A stretch of DNA of 64,000 bases from an uncultured Rhodospirillales bacterium. Lineage in GTDB: Bacteria; Pseudomonadota; Alphaproteobacteria; Acetobacterales; Acetobacteraceae. The stretch spans positions 1-64,000 of the forward strand of contig CAIMSN010000106.1 of NCBI GenBank assembly GCA_903844135.1, in the 5' to 3' direction. Under the pieces are notes generated by a model. The model made no database searches, was not told where the DNA came from, and was given only the letters and a program-made list of their open reading frames with translations. Below are positions 24,686 to 33,901 of the stretch, one piece after another (position 1 is the first letter of the stretch; every line of letters begins with the position of its first letter). A program made the translations under genes and the position numbers.

Positions 24686-25828
24686 ATGTCGAAGGGTCGC
24701 ATTTTTGTCGTCGGGGCCGGCTTTGCCGGCGCGGTCTATGCCAGGACCTTGGCTGACAGCGGCTATGCCGTCCAGGTGATAGACCGCAGGCCTCATATCG
24801 CCGGCAACGCCTATGACGAGGTGACGGAGCAGGGCGTGCGGCTGCACCGCTATGGCCCGCATCTTTTTCATACCAGCAACAAGAAAGTTGTCGACTGGCT
24901 GTCGCGCTTCACGCTGCTCGACGAATATCACCACAAAGTGGAAGCTCTGCTCGAGGACGGTCAGTGCGTACCACTGCCAATCAACCGTCGCACCCTCAAC
25001 ACCGTGTTCGGCGTATCGCTCCAGGACGAGGCGGAGGTGCGGGCCTTCCTGGCAGCGCAGGCCGAGCCGATTGCTGACATAAGCAACGCCGCGGACCATT
25101 TGAGGGCCAACATCGGGTCCAGGCTCACCGATCTCTTCTTCCGCCCCTACACGAGGAAGATGTGGCAGATGGATCTGGAGGAACTCGACGCCAACGTGGT
25201 CAAGCGCATTCCGCTCCGGTATGACGACGAGGACCGATACTTTCCCAATGACGATTATCAGCTGATGCCGCGCGGCGGCTACACTGCCACGTTCGTCAGC
25301 ATTCTCGATCATCCGGACATATCAGTGTCTTTGTCGACGGAATTCGATAAAGCTATGGTTTCGGCCTACGACTACTGCTTCAACAGCATGCCCATCGACG
25401 AGTTTTTTGATTTCGACGAAGGGCCGTTGCCATACAGGTCGATCCGGTTTCATCACGAAGTCAAGCCGGCTTCCTATCAAAGGGGGGCGACTTCCGTCGT
25501 CAACTTCACTGATACCGGCAGATTCACTAGGGAAACCGACTGGAGCATGCTGCCCGGACACCGTGTGGTGGAGACTGGGAGCAAGCTGATCACCCTTGAG
25601 GAGCCTTGCGATTACCGTGACAATCAGATGGAGCGCTACTATCCAGTCAAGACGAGCGATGGCCGATACGATGCGATCTATCAGCGCTACCGTCAGCGCG
25701 CGGACACCCTCAATACAATGGATTTCATTGGCCGCTGCGGTACCTACCAGTATCTCGACATGCACCAGGTCATCAATCAGTCGCTTGCAGGTGCGAATGC
25801 CTGGCTTGAAAAGCGGGCCAGGACGTAG
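24686..25828 (+). CDS. glf: UDP-galactopyranose mutase
   Basis: FAD enzyme that interconverts UDP-galactopyranose and UDP-galactofuranose, so this cell can make galactofuranose-containing glycan. The 380-residue protein has the FAD motif 'VVGAGFAGAVYARTL', 'HIAGNAYDE', 'HRYGPHLFHTSNKKV' and 'YTRKMWQMDLEELD', the standard Glf signatures. ATG 24686 has GGAG 7 bases upstream and is preferred over TTG 24671. Its 3' end overlaps the convergent hydrolase gene by 52 bases. Confidence 0.95.
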   Translation: MSKGRIFVVGAGFAGAVYARTLADSGYAVQVIDRRPHIAGNAYDEVTEQGVRLHRYGPHLFHTSNKKVVDWLSRFTLLDEYHHKVEALLEDGQCVPLPINRRTLNTVFGVSLQDEAEVRAFLAAQAEPIADISNAADHLRANIGSRLTDLFFRPYTRKMWQMDLEELDANVVKRIPLRYDDEDRYFPNDDYQLMPRGGYTATFVSILDHPDISVSLSTEFDKAMVSAYDYCFNSMPIDEFFDFDEGPLPYRSIRFHHEVKPASYQRGATSVVNFTDTGRFTRETDWSMLPGHRVVETGSKLITLEEPCDYRDNQMERYYPVKTSDGRYDAIYQRYRQRADTLNTMDFIGRCGTYQYLDMHQVINQSLAGANAWLEKRART

Positions 25829-26820
25829 TCGCTGACGGCGTCTTGAACCAGGTTCCTATTGAAAATCTCGATTGTGCCTTCGACGTGGCTCAATCCGAGC
25901 GGCACCGGGCGTGTTTCAAAGCCCGGAAGACCGGCGACAAGGCTTACGTAGTAGGCCTCGGCCATGTTCTCGCTGTCGTAAAACATCGTGTGTCTGACGT
26001 TATGGCGATGGCATGAGTCCCCCAGCACCGCTATTTCGAGGTCGATCTCGGCTCTGCCGGCCATGCCGACGGCCTGATCAGTGAGCAATTCCGCCGCAAG
26101 ACCATAAGGAACATGCTGGGTGATGAAATCCCTGTGGCGCTGGCTGTGCGCGGTCTGCGGATTGATCACGAACGTCCGGAAAGACGTGTCGGGCAGGATT
26201 CTGCAAAGACGCTCCGCAAGCAGCAAACTCGCATAAGCGCCCGAGCTCATACCGATCAGGACGACCCTTCGGTAGGTGCCTGCTATGATGGCATGTAGCA
26301 TGCTCTGCAGCCGCAGGAGCTTGTCGGTGTAATATACGGTAGGCGACCGCACCTCGGCAATCCTAACGTGATCGAGTCCCAGAGCGATCGGGAGATCGAA
26401 GAATTCCCAACGCGTGTAGGGACCCTCGCTCGGCCGGCCGGCAGAATTGAAAATGACCAGAACTGTGTCGCTCTCGCCGCTGAGCGACATCGATACGTTG
26501 AATCGACTTTCCCGCATCGGTGCCTGAGCAGCGGAGGGGTCCAGGAAATGATAGATCGACTGACCAGGAGCCATTACGAATTTCCCGCACAGGCGGGTCA
26601 AATTGCCGGAGACCAGATGCCGGCGGTCGAAGCGGTTGGTAACCGTACCATCTCCAAGCGACAGCACGAGCGCTCCGTTCTCGATCGCCCAGCCTGTTTC
26701 GCCGATCATATCGCCACTGAACGAACCGTCCTGCTCAAATCGCAGGTCCGCCGCAATTACTTCGCCGGTGGAGCGCGAAAACCGCCAGCTCCGTTCTATC
26801 AGCTCCTCGGCGGTGATCAT
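25777..26820 (-). CDS. Alpha/beta-hydrolase-like protein with a novel N-terminal beta module
   Basis: Protein of 347 residues in two parts. Residues ~1-95 ('RSWRFSRSTGEVIAADLRFE' onward) match the N-terminus of the acyltransferase at 29721 and form no family I recognise. Residues ~110-330 look like an alpha/beta hydrolase: 'VLVIFNSAG', nucleophile elbow 'LIGMSSGAYASLLLAE' (G-x-S-x-G) and a late His in 'LGLSHVEGTIE'. It follows the GT61 gene on the same strand after 49 bases. It could be a glycan esterase or deacylase, but that is inference from context. Confidence 0.7.
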   Translation of the reverse strand: MITAEELIERSWRFSRSTGEVIAADLRFEQDGSFSGDMIGETGWAIENGALVLSLGDGTVTNRFDRRHLVSGNLTRLCGKFVMAPGQSIYHFLDPSAAQAPMRESRFNVSMSLSGESDTVLVIFNSAGRPSEGPYTRWEFFDLPIALGLDHVRIAEVRSPTVYYTDKLLRLQSMLHAIIAGTYRRVVLIGMSSGAYASLLLAERLCRILPDTSFRTFVINPQTAHSQRHRDFITQHVPYGLAAELLTDQAVGMAGRAEIDLEIAVLGDSCHRHNVRHTMFYDSENMAEAYYVSLVAGLPGFETRPVPLGLSHVEGTIEIFNRNLVQDAVSDYVLARFSSQAFAPASD

Positions 26821-26869
26821 CCTATACCGCTAACGGAATCGGTTACCACAGCGACTGATGCTCTGCCGA

Positions 26870-28018
26870 TCAAGCGCCGACCATTTCCTGCTGCTGAACA
26901 ACGTCGTCCTGCTTGCAGAAATCTTTTAATGCGCGCTTCAGCGCCAGAGCGGGCATTGTCCACCCGCGCGTATCCAACGGTTCCTCGGCGTGGTCGGTGG
27001 TGCCGAAGACACACCCGTATCGCATCTGCGCCAATCCAGCCATGCGCCGGATGCTCCAGATGAGATTGTCGACCATGTGAAATTCGAGCAGCCGAGCGCC
27101 GGGCTGGCAGAAGATGACGTTGCCCAGGCCCGCGCCATGTGCGCCGACAACGTGCGTCGCGCTGGCGAAGAGCTGCACCTGCTGGGCGACCGACATGCCG
27201 CTCATGATGATCGGTTCGAACCCCTCGCGCTCCAAGATCTCGATCACCTCATCCTCGTTTGCGAGGCGCCGTTTGGTCGCGTCCTTTCGGCTGACGTAGA
27301 TTTTCCTGGTCGCAACCAACGGCGCGCCGGCGCGCCGCCTGACCTCCTCGAGCAGCAGCCGCCGCGCAGGATGCGGGTTTGGATCGGAGGAGACGATTTG
27401 CGGCATGTAGGTCAGACGCTGGCACGAAACCCGGGTCTGCTCGCCAATGAACACGGCGCGGCGTTTTGCCTCTACAAGTAGATCAAGACTGCCAAGCTGG
27501 AACGGCGCGCGCAGCTTGGGCATCACCACGACGGATCCTCGCACATCGTCGCCAAATGGCGGTATCTGCAGCGTCGAGGCGACGTCGATCCACCAGTGCG
27601 CGTAATTGCGATTGGCGACGAAACCGCACATCGAATAAGTCGCGTCAGCGACCTCAAGGGCGATTTCCGGCTCTTCGAGCTCGAGCGTATTGTCATCTAT
27701 GCGGGTGAAACCAGTCGCCGCCAGATGGACGTGATAGAGCGATTCGCGAATGACGATATCGCCTATCGAAATGACGCCTTGTTCACCATGGATCACGGCT
27801 CCGAACAGGGTGAAACGATCGACATGCGGGCAACTGTAGGATGGTGCCGACCAGGTACCTTCCGGCCACTCCTGGATCACTTCCGCGGGCCTGCTTACCT
27901 GGCCGAATTCAATCGCCGGTATCGCGACCTCGGCGTAGGGGAGACCCTCGGATTGCACGGGCACGGGGAATCCGTGCAGTTCGCCGGGTGCGGTAGCGAT
28001 GATGTAGCGCAGATCCAT
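26870..28018 (-). CDS. Glycosyltransferase family 61 protein
   Basis: Predicted cytoplasmic glycosyltransferase of 382 residues. The GT61 (DUF563) pattern is clear: 'FVANRNYAHWWIDVASTL', 'RKIYVSRKDATKRRLANEDE' and 'HVVGAHGAGLGNVIFCQPGA'. ATG 28018 begins a natural N-terminus (MDLRYIIATAPGE). A GTG 16 codons earlier is possible. First gene of a two-gene minus operon with the hydrolase. It is divergent from the secreted protein across about 245 bases that should hold both promoters. Confidence 0.9.
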   Translation of the reverse strand: MDLRYIIATAPGELHGFPVPVQSEGLPYAEVAIPAIEFGQVSRPAEVIQEWPEGTWSAPSYSCPHVDRFTLFGAVIHGEQGVISIGDIVIRESLYHVHLAATGFTRIDDNTLELEEPEIALEVADATYSMCGFVANRNYAHWWIDVASTLQIPPFGDDVRGSVVVMPKLRAPFQLGSLDLLVEAKRRAVFIGEQTRVSCQRLTYMPQIVSSDPNPHPARRLLLEEVRRRAGAPLVATRKIYVSRKDATKRRLANEDEVIEILEREGFEPIIMSGMSVAQQVQLFASATHVVGAHGAGLGNVIFCQPGARLLEFHMVDNLIWSIRRMAGLAQMRYGCVFGTTDHAEEPLDTRGWTMPALALKRALKDFCKQDDVVQQQEMVGA

Positions 28019-28262
28019 CAGACGGTAACGTCGCAGCACGTGAATACGAGCTCCATAGCAAACCACGGTCGAGACGTAGCATGGCTGTGGTTACTTGCAA
28101 TCATAATCCAAAGCCCCAGGACAATCGGTCAGAACTGAGCGCCTCAAGCTGGACTATCTATTTAAAAAGACACCGCTGGCCCGGTTTGCGTGTTGCCATC
28201 GTGCGACGCGGCCGACAGATTCCGGCGTGCGCCGCAATGGCGTCGGCGGGGGAGGCGGACTG

Positions 28263-29675
28263 ATGCGGGTCTTGAGGAGGGCATGCTATCTGGTTGGTCC
28301 CGTGCTGTGCATCGCGGCGAACGGGGGCGCGCCTGCCTCTACCGTCGAACAGCGCGCGACACAGGATGCGGCACCGATGCTGCAGGTCGCAACTGCCTCA
28401 GGCCCAGCGTCACAGGGTCCCGATGATGGTCCGGCGGTCGCCGCTGCGCTGCGAGCCGCGTCCGCCGGACAATTCATCTATGCACGCCCAGGCCGGCTCG
28501 TGGCGCGCGGGCAGGATGGCCTGGACTGCGGCGATCCCGGTAAGGGTCCGATCTGGATCGTTCCCGGCACGACCTACGACGGCGCCTATGTCGTCGACCA
28601 TCTTGGCTGCGACGAGCTGGTCACCTCACGCAATGGTGGTCTGGTGCTGGCAAGGGGGCCCAGAAATACCGCAAGCCAGCCAGCCAATCTGACAGTGACG
28701 GAAAGTTTCGATGCGACGACGTCCAATGGCGTCGCATTTTCCCCGGGCGGGCCGGGAGGTGTTGTCTCCAGCCTGCAGGTCAACAGCTTGGTGCCCACGC
28801 CGGCACCTGGATCAGGGGAATGGACCCGCCCCTTTGTCTGGGGACTTGGCTCGTATGTCTTCGATGGTGGTCGCGCCGCCCCGGACGGTGGTGGGGGTGC
28901 GCAGCATGTCGCGCTCACCGGTCAGCTCGAACGTTCAAGGCGAGACAACGGCGACACGCGGCAAAGCAATATCGGGTTCGGCCTCTATGGCCACGTCGGC
29001 AGTCCGAACGACGTGCCGACTGCGGTCGACGGTTCCCTGGTCGGCGCGGAGATCGACGTCGCTGTCCACAATCTCGATCCGGCCGGCGCCCGGGCCACGC
29101 TCACCCTCAATTGCGCGATCGACGGCCCCGGCAGCGGACCGCAATGCGGTCATGGCATCCTCTTCGGCGACGAGGATCACGGGGCAGGCGGCGCAAGGGC
29201 GTTCAATACGACGTTGATCGATGCAGTAGGCGCGAAATATCTGCGCGCGGCGCTTGATCTTTCCGGCGCGCAGCCGGTGGACAGCTTCGCCGAGACGGTC
29301 GCACCGCAGCCTGACGCCGCGACGCTTCAGCTGCAGCCACCGCTGTCGTTGATCGCGCCGGGTGAGACTGTTTCGGGGCCAGGCATCGCCGCTGGAAGTG
29401 TCGTTCTTGCCGCCGATCCGGTCAGCGGCCTGATAAGGCTGGATCATCCAGCCACCACGTTGCTCCGTGCGCGCCTTCGGTTCAGTAGCACCGGGCCGCT
29501 GATCGCGCTCGGGGACGGCCGAGGTATCCAAATGGATAATGGCGGCGTGTTCAGGGTGGTTTACGATCCCAATCACGGGCGAACCGAGATCACCGTCAAT
29601 GGCCTCGCCGCATTCGCGGTCGACATGAAAGGGCACGTGCACGTGCGCGCCCCGGTGATTGCCGATCTTCCCTGA
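28263..29675 (+). CDS. Secreted Gly/Asp-rich protein of unknown function
   Basis: Protein of 470 residues with a signal peptide ('RRACYLVGPVLCIAANGGAP', cleavage near APA-S) and GGAGGCGG before the ATG. The mature part is Gly/Asp/Thr-rich with few Lys, predicted beta-rich. 'GPDDGPAVAAALRAASAGQF' resembles the N-terminal cap of right-handed beta-helix (pectate-lyase/tail-spike) proteins. The end 'GRTEITVNGLAAFAVDMKGH' looks like a tail-fibre type beta domain. No catalytic motif is recognised. Position in the island suggests export to the cell surface. Confidence 0.7.
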   Translation: MRVLRRACYLVGPVLCIAANGGAPASTVEQRATQDAAPMLQVATASGPASQGPDDGPAVAAALRAASAGQFIYARPGRLVARGQDGLDCGDPGKGPIWIVPGTTYDGAYVVDHLGCDELVTSRNGGLVLARGPRNTASQPANLTVTESFDATTSNGVAFSPGGPGGVVSSLQVNSLVPTPAPGSGEWTRPFVWGLGSYVFDGGRAAPDGGGGAQHVALTGQLERSRRDNGDTRQSNIGFGLYGHVGSPNDVPTAVDGSLVGAEIDVAVHNLDPAGARATLTLNCAIDGPGSGPQCGHGILFGDEDHGAGGARAFNTTLIDAVGAKYLRAALDLSGAQPVDSFAETVAPQPDAATLQLQPPLSLIAPGETVSGPGIAAGSVVLAADPVSGLIRLDHPATTLLRARLRFSSTGPLIALGDGRGIQMDNGGVFRVVYDPNHGRTEITVNGLAAFAVDMKGHVHVRAPVIADLP

Positions 29676-29720
29676 CAAGATGCCTGCCGGGCTTGGCCGG
29701 TCTATCGAGGACAGCGCTCA

Positions 29721-30827
29721 ATGATGATCCCCGCCACGACGCTGGTGCGACAGAAATGGGACTTCGTCCGCCGCGGCGGCGAGAGGATCGGCACGCTCCA
29801 GTTCGCCGCAGACGGACGGGTCATCGGTCAGACTAGCCCCTTCGAACAGCATTGGTCTCTGACCCAGGATCAGCTCGTGCTGAGCGGGGATGGCGGACTA
29901 GCGACCACATGTTTTCATACCGCGATGCTTGCGCATGGGCGCTGGATGCTGCTCGGTGATTTCCTTCCGCTGGGGTGGCCAGACCATCACGAACTGCACG
30001 AGGGCGAGAGGGTCGAGGACTGGGAAAGCGTTCGTGACACGGTTCCCGAAATACTCTCGGTGTTCCACGAAGCTGTCCTGTTTCGCACCAGCAGCCGCGT
30101 CATCGCGGCACTGACCGGGCTTGGCATCTATTTTGGACGCAGCGTGAACCGATTTGCCGAGGGAGATGTGGTGTTTGTTCCCCGCGCCGGGCGGACTGAA
30201 CCCTATTGCAGCTATTCCATTGGCAACAGGATCGTCGAGATGGGCGCGTTTTCCTATACCGAGAGCCCGCTCCCAGACATGCGGATCGGCCGCTATTGCT
30301 CGATCGCCTCAGGTCTCGACGTCTTCAAGGATCGCCATCCGGTGGAATGGGCCACCTCATCATCGATCAGCTATGATTTCATTGCGCCAATCGGCTACCA
30401 GGCCTTCATCGCGGCACAGGAGCATTTCAACCAGGGACGGATGCCGCCGAGGCGGCCAGATACGCTCATGGCCCCGCCGCCGACCCTGGAGCACGACATC
30501 TGGATCGGGCAGAACGTCCAGCTCGCGCGTGGTATTACGATCGGCACCGGCTCCGTGATCGCCGCGGGAGCCGTGGTGACGCGGGACGTGCCGCCCTATT
30601 CGATCATGGGTGGGGTGCCAGCCCGCAAGATCAAACAGCGCTTCTCCGATCGCGTCGTCGAGCGGATGCTTGGGACGCGATGGTGGCGACACGGTCCCGA
30701 TCTGCTGCAGGCGGCCGACATCACCGATCCGGAGCGGTTCGTCGACACGGCGGACGCGTGGTCGGAGCGCGCTCCCTTCGAGCCACGCTTCATATGGGCC
30801 GAAGATCTGATCGCGAAGCTAGCTTAG
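29721..30827 (+). CDS. Hexapeptide acyltransferase fused to the same N-terminal beta module
   Basis: Protein of 368 residues. The first ~95 residues ('RQKWDFVRRGGERIGTLQFA', 'LVLSGDGGLATTCFH', 'HGRWMLLGDF') align with the N-terminus of the hydrolase at 25777. From ~residue 130 it is a left-handed beta-helix acyltransferase ('MRIGRYCSIASGLDVFKDRH', 'DIWIGQNVQLARGITIGTGS', 'VPPYSIMGGVPARKIKQRF') similar to the one at 23290. The ATG at 29721 has GAGG upstream; the next codon is also ATG. Likely modifies the surface glycan. The role of the N-terminal module is unknown. Confidence 0.85.
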   Translation: MMIPATTLVRQKWDFVRRGGERIGTLQFAADGRVIGQTSPFEQHWSLTQDQLVLSGDGGLATTCFHTAMLAHGRWMLLGDFLPLGWPDHHELHEGERVEDWESVRDTVPEILSVFHEAVLFRTSSRVIAALTGLGIYFGRSVNRFAEGDVVFVPRAGRTEPYCSYSIGNRIVEMGAFSYTESPLPDMRIGRYCSIASGLDVFKDRHPVEWATSSSISYDFIAPIGYQAFIAAQEHFNQGRMPPRRPDTLMAPPPTLEHDIWIGQNVQLARGITIGTGSVIAAGAVVTRDVPPYSIMGGVPARKIKQRFSDRVVERMLGTRWWRHGPDLLQAADITDPERFVDTADAWSERAPFEPRFIWAEDLIAKLA

Positions 30828-33800
30828 CGGCCAAACGACTGATCGGCCAAGTCTTTGCAAGACAATGCGTCAGTCGGTGCGTCAGACAAAGAGCCGAATT
30901 CACGCCTTAAACGCTCTATGGAAGAACTGTTACCATAGCTCAACTGTGCATCTTGAGGAATAATGGCGTCGTAATTGAAATTGACTATTGCATCGAGAAC
31001 GGCCAATGGATCAATTGGGAAGTCAATTACCACACCGTAAGACGCGGCCCGGACCCGTTCCGCTGGTGCCCCAATATCCGGTACCATTGGAACCAAGCCT
31101 GCATGTACGGCTTCGGATAGTGTATAGGAGAAGGTTTCTGGCCAGCAACTCGTGAAAAGGGCAATACGGCCGCCTACCTCGTCCAGTAGCCTAGAAAGTT
31201 TCGTCGGGTCATATCGACCGAGGATTTCAACGTTACCTAATTTGGTGAAACTTTCATCCATATCCGTATGGCCGACTATTGTGAACGTAAGCTGCTGATG
31301 GGTCAAACGTGCCTGAGAGGCGATTTCAAATAATTGCTTGGACCCTTTATGAGGCCCTATACCGCCGAGCACGATTACGTTGTCACTGTGCCCTGAACGC
31401 ACTTTCAGGCACCGCGAGATAACTGGCTCAGGGTGCGGGATAGTTGTGATCAAAGCTTCGGGAAACATGTCGGAAAAATAGCCTTCCGCACTTTTAGATG
31501 GCACGATTATTTTAGTAATTGCTCGGAAGAGGCGCGAGAATAACTCGCGATGGTCGGTTGTATTAAGCTCAGTGAGCATAGACGCTTCATGATCCTTACC
31601 GTATTCACGGCAGCGCTGACAGACGTCTGGCTGAGCCGCGCCACAAAAGCGTTGCGCCGCATCTATGAATGTGACCCGCGGGCAAGCGGCGTAAAAGTCA
31701 TGCCCGTAAAAGAAACTCTTTCGATGACCCATCCAGCGGGTCAGAGCCGATATAAAGAGTTCGGAATAACCTAAAAGCTGGTGTATTACAACAAGATCTA
31801 TCACAGCAGCATTCAGTAACAGTATCATAGATTCAGTGTCATCGGAGCTAAACACCGCGCGCAACAATGGATTTTCGGCTGTTAATGTAACCATGCCATT
31901 CTGGTCACACTTCATAGTTATGATATCGCGGTCTCCATAGCCGACAAGACTGGCTATATCTTTGCTGGCCTTGACAGTCCCGCCACCTAGCCAATTTTCT
32001 ACGATCAGCGCAAATTTCTGGTCGCGGTGGCGGCTGCGACGAAGTCTCGCTATATCAAGTGGCCAACGCCCAATACGCAAAGGGTCAGTCACTTCAAAAT
32101 CCATAATCGTCGGTGTATATTCCGGATACATCCCATTCAATGTCGCGAGATTCCGGCTAATGAGAACTTCCTTCTCAGAACCAAACGACACACTTTCTCT
32201 GTGCTCGACGAGTACACCTATCGCGGCAACATGGCGAAAGCCGAGATCTGAGGCTCGTAAACAAAGCTCGTTCTCCTCTCCATACCCACGGCCAAACATT
32301 TCATTAAGCGTCTTGAGTCGGTCGAGGACCTCACGCCGAACAAGCATACAAAACCCGTGGCCGGTGGGGACATCCACTGTTTGTTCAGCGTTAGACGATA
32401 GGGCTATTTCGGCAAGCTCGCGCCAACTGATATCCTCTAGGCATAGACGGCTTAAACTCGGATGCGGATACGAGAATATAGTGGCGTTATTCGATAACGC
32501 TGTGACCGTAGCTATGTCGTCTGCCATGTGCAGAATCTGACGCATCTGTTCGATCCCGCCAGAATGTATGAATGTATCTGAATTCAAAAGCAGAATGTCG
32601 TTGGCTTTGGCGTACTCCAGGCCTCGGTTGACCGATCCAACGAAGCCTAAATTAGATTCATTATTGAGCACAACGACGCGATCGCTTTCCCTGAAGCGGG
32701 TCAGCATGGTTTGCATGCCTGCCTCCGGCGGGCAGTCTCCAATCAGTATGACCGTGTCCAGCGGTCCATAATTAGCTAATACGCTTCGAATACAAGCATC
32801 GGTGATTTCTATACCTTTATATATCGGAATCAGAATAGTTATAGGTCGGCCTGGCTTGAGGCTGGCTGACGCCGCAAGTCCGGACGTCCAAGAAAAATCG
32901 GCTCCGTGCCTGCATTTAGCAAGGTAGTCGTGAATTACATTCTGCAGTAACCCAAGTTCAGCCTTTCCAAGTCGGCCTGTGTCGCTGTGCGTAAGCGCGG
33001 CTAGCCGCTTTCCTGCCAAGACGAACGCAGAACGAGGCCCAGCTATGAAGGGTCCATTCAATAGATCGGCATTAGTTGCGGCAAGTCTTATGGAGAACTC
33101 AGCTAACCTACCGACCGGACTGTGGCTTGGCTGGTATGTAAGGTGGAAGCCGCGGCGCCAATTGTCTGGATAGGTATCCTTGAGATCACCTCGATCGCGA
33201 TTACATGGAGCTAAACCAAGCTTTATATTGTCGCGCCAAATTTCAAGCTTAAGAGCTCTTGAAGGTGCCTCGGGAGAGAGGAACCATCCAGCACAGTGAT
33301 CAGGCGCAATAACATCAATGAATCCAACGACAGTTAGCCTACCGCGAGCTTGTGCGAAAACATGGTCGCCAACCATCGCCTCTAAGATCAGATCCTTGCG
33401 ATTGAAAAAACATTCAGGAAGAAGGACATCAAAACGATGGGGCTGAAAGCGAGGGTCTGAGTCAAACTCGCTCTTAAACGTCTTACCAATAACACTAGCG
33501 AGACCGTCTAAAGTCCTGATTGTAACTTCAATTGGTAAATCATTACCTCTGCGGCGGCACGCCCAGCCGATGACGCGATCCTCCAAAATCTCAATGTATC
33601 CATCAACAATATCAGTCCGCAAAAGAAGTGGGGAATTGGGTAATTCTATGCCGTCCGCGAGGATACGGAGGGACGAAATATCATCGCAATTATCAAGGGA
33701 AACTTTGAAGCCGAAATCTGTCCGTCCTAATCCGAGCGCCGCAAGGTCCTCACGTGCATGTTGAGCGCGGCCTCGGCCCACAACAACGCCCGCATCGCTT

Positions 33801-33901
33801 ACGATCTCAATGACGCATTCCGAACCGTCCTGGCCAGGCAACGCCCAACCATGCACGTAAAGGCCCACCAATCCGTCGACATGGCCAATCAAACCGTTCA
33901 C
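30824..33901 (-). CDS. Large two-domain glycosyltransferase (GT2 + GT4) with three N-terminal repeats
   Basis: Protein of 1025 residues. Residues ~1-270 hold three copies of a beta domain marked by 'GxID...GW' ('GLYVHGWALP', 'EDRVIGWACRR', 'APDHCAGWFLS'). Residues ~354-610 are a GT-A/GT2 domain ('ITILIPIYKGIEITDACIRS', 'ILLLNSDTFI', 'RGYGEENELCLRA'). Residues ~625-1000 are a GT-B/GT4 domain ('VLGGIGPHKGSKQLFEIA', 'FTSCWPETFSYTLSEAVHAG'). The DNA is much AT-richer than its flanks, suggesting horizontal origin. The start overlaps the stop of the upstream small gene (ATGA). Its 3' end overlaps the convergent acyltransferase by 4 bases. Confidence 0.9.
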   Translation of the reverse strand: MNGLIGHVDGLVGLYVHGWALPGQDGSECVIEIVSDAGVVVGRGRAQHAREDLAALGLGRTDFGFKVSLDNCDDISSLRILADGIELPNSPLLLRTDIVDGYIEILEDRVIGWACRRRGNDLPIEVTIRTLDGLASVIGKTFKSEFDSDPRFQPHRFDVLLPECFFNRKDLILEAMVGDHVFAQARGRLTVVGFIDVIAPDHCAGWFLSPEAPSRALKLEIWRDNIKLGLAPCNRDRGDLKDTYPDNWRRGFHLTYQPSHSPVGRLAEFSIRLAATNADLLNGPFIAGPRSAFVLAGKRLAALTHSDTGRLGKAELGLLQNVIHDYLAKCRHGADFSWTSGLAASASLKPGRPITILIPIYKGIEITDACIRSVLANYGPLDTVILIGDCPPEAGMQTMLTRFRESDRVVVLNNESNLGFVGSVNRGLEYAKANDILLLNSDTFIHSGGIEQMRQILHMADDIATVTALSNNATIFSYPHPSLSRLCLEDISWRELAEIALSSNAEQTVDVPTGHGFCMLVRREVLDRLKTLNEMFGRGYGEENELCLRASDLGFRHVAAIGVLVEHRESVSFGSEKEVLISRNLATLNGMYPEYTPTIMDFEVTDPLRIGRWPLDIARLRRSRHRDQKFALIVENWLGGGTVKASKDIASLVGYGDRDIITMKCDQNGMVTLTAENPLLRAVFSSDDTESMILLLNAAVIDLVVIHQLLGYSELFISALTRWMGHRKSFFYGHDFYAACPRVTFIDAAQRFCGAAQPDVCQRCREYGKDHEASMLTELNTTDHRELFSRLFRAITKIIVPSKSAEGYFSDMFPEALITTIPHPEPVISRCLKVRSGHSDNVIVLGGIGPHKGSKQLFEIASQARLTHQQLTFTIVGHTDMDESFTKLGNVEILGRYDPTKLSRLLDEVGGRIALFTSCWPETFSYTLSEAVHAGLVPMVPDIGAPAERVRAASYGVVIDFPIDPLAVLDAIVNFNYDAIIPQDAQLSYGNSSSIERLRREFGSLSDAPTDALSCKDLADQSFGR

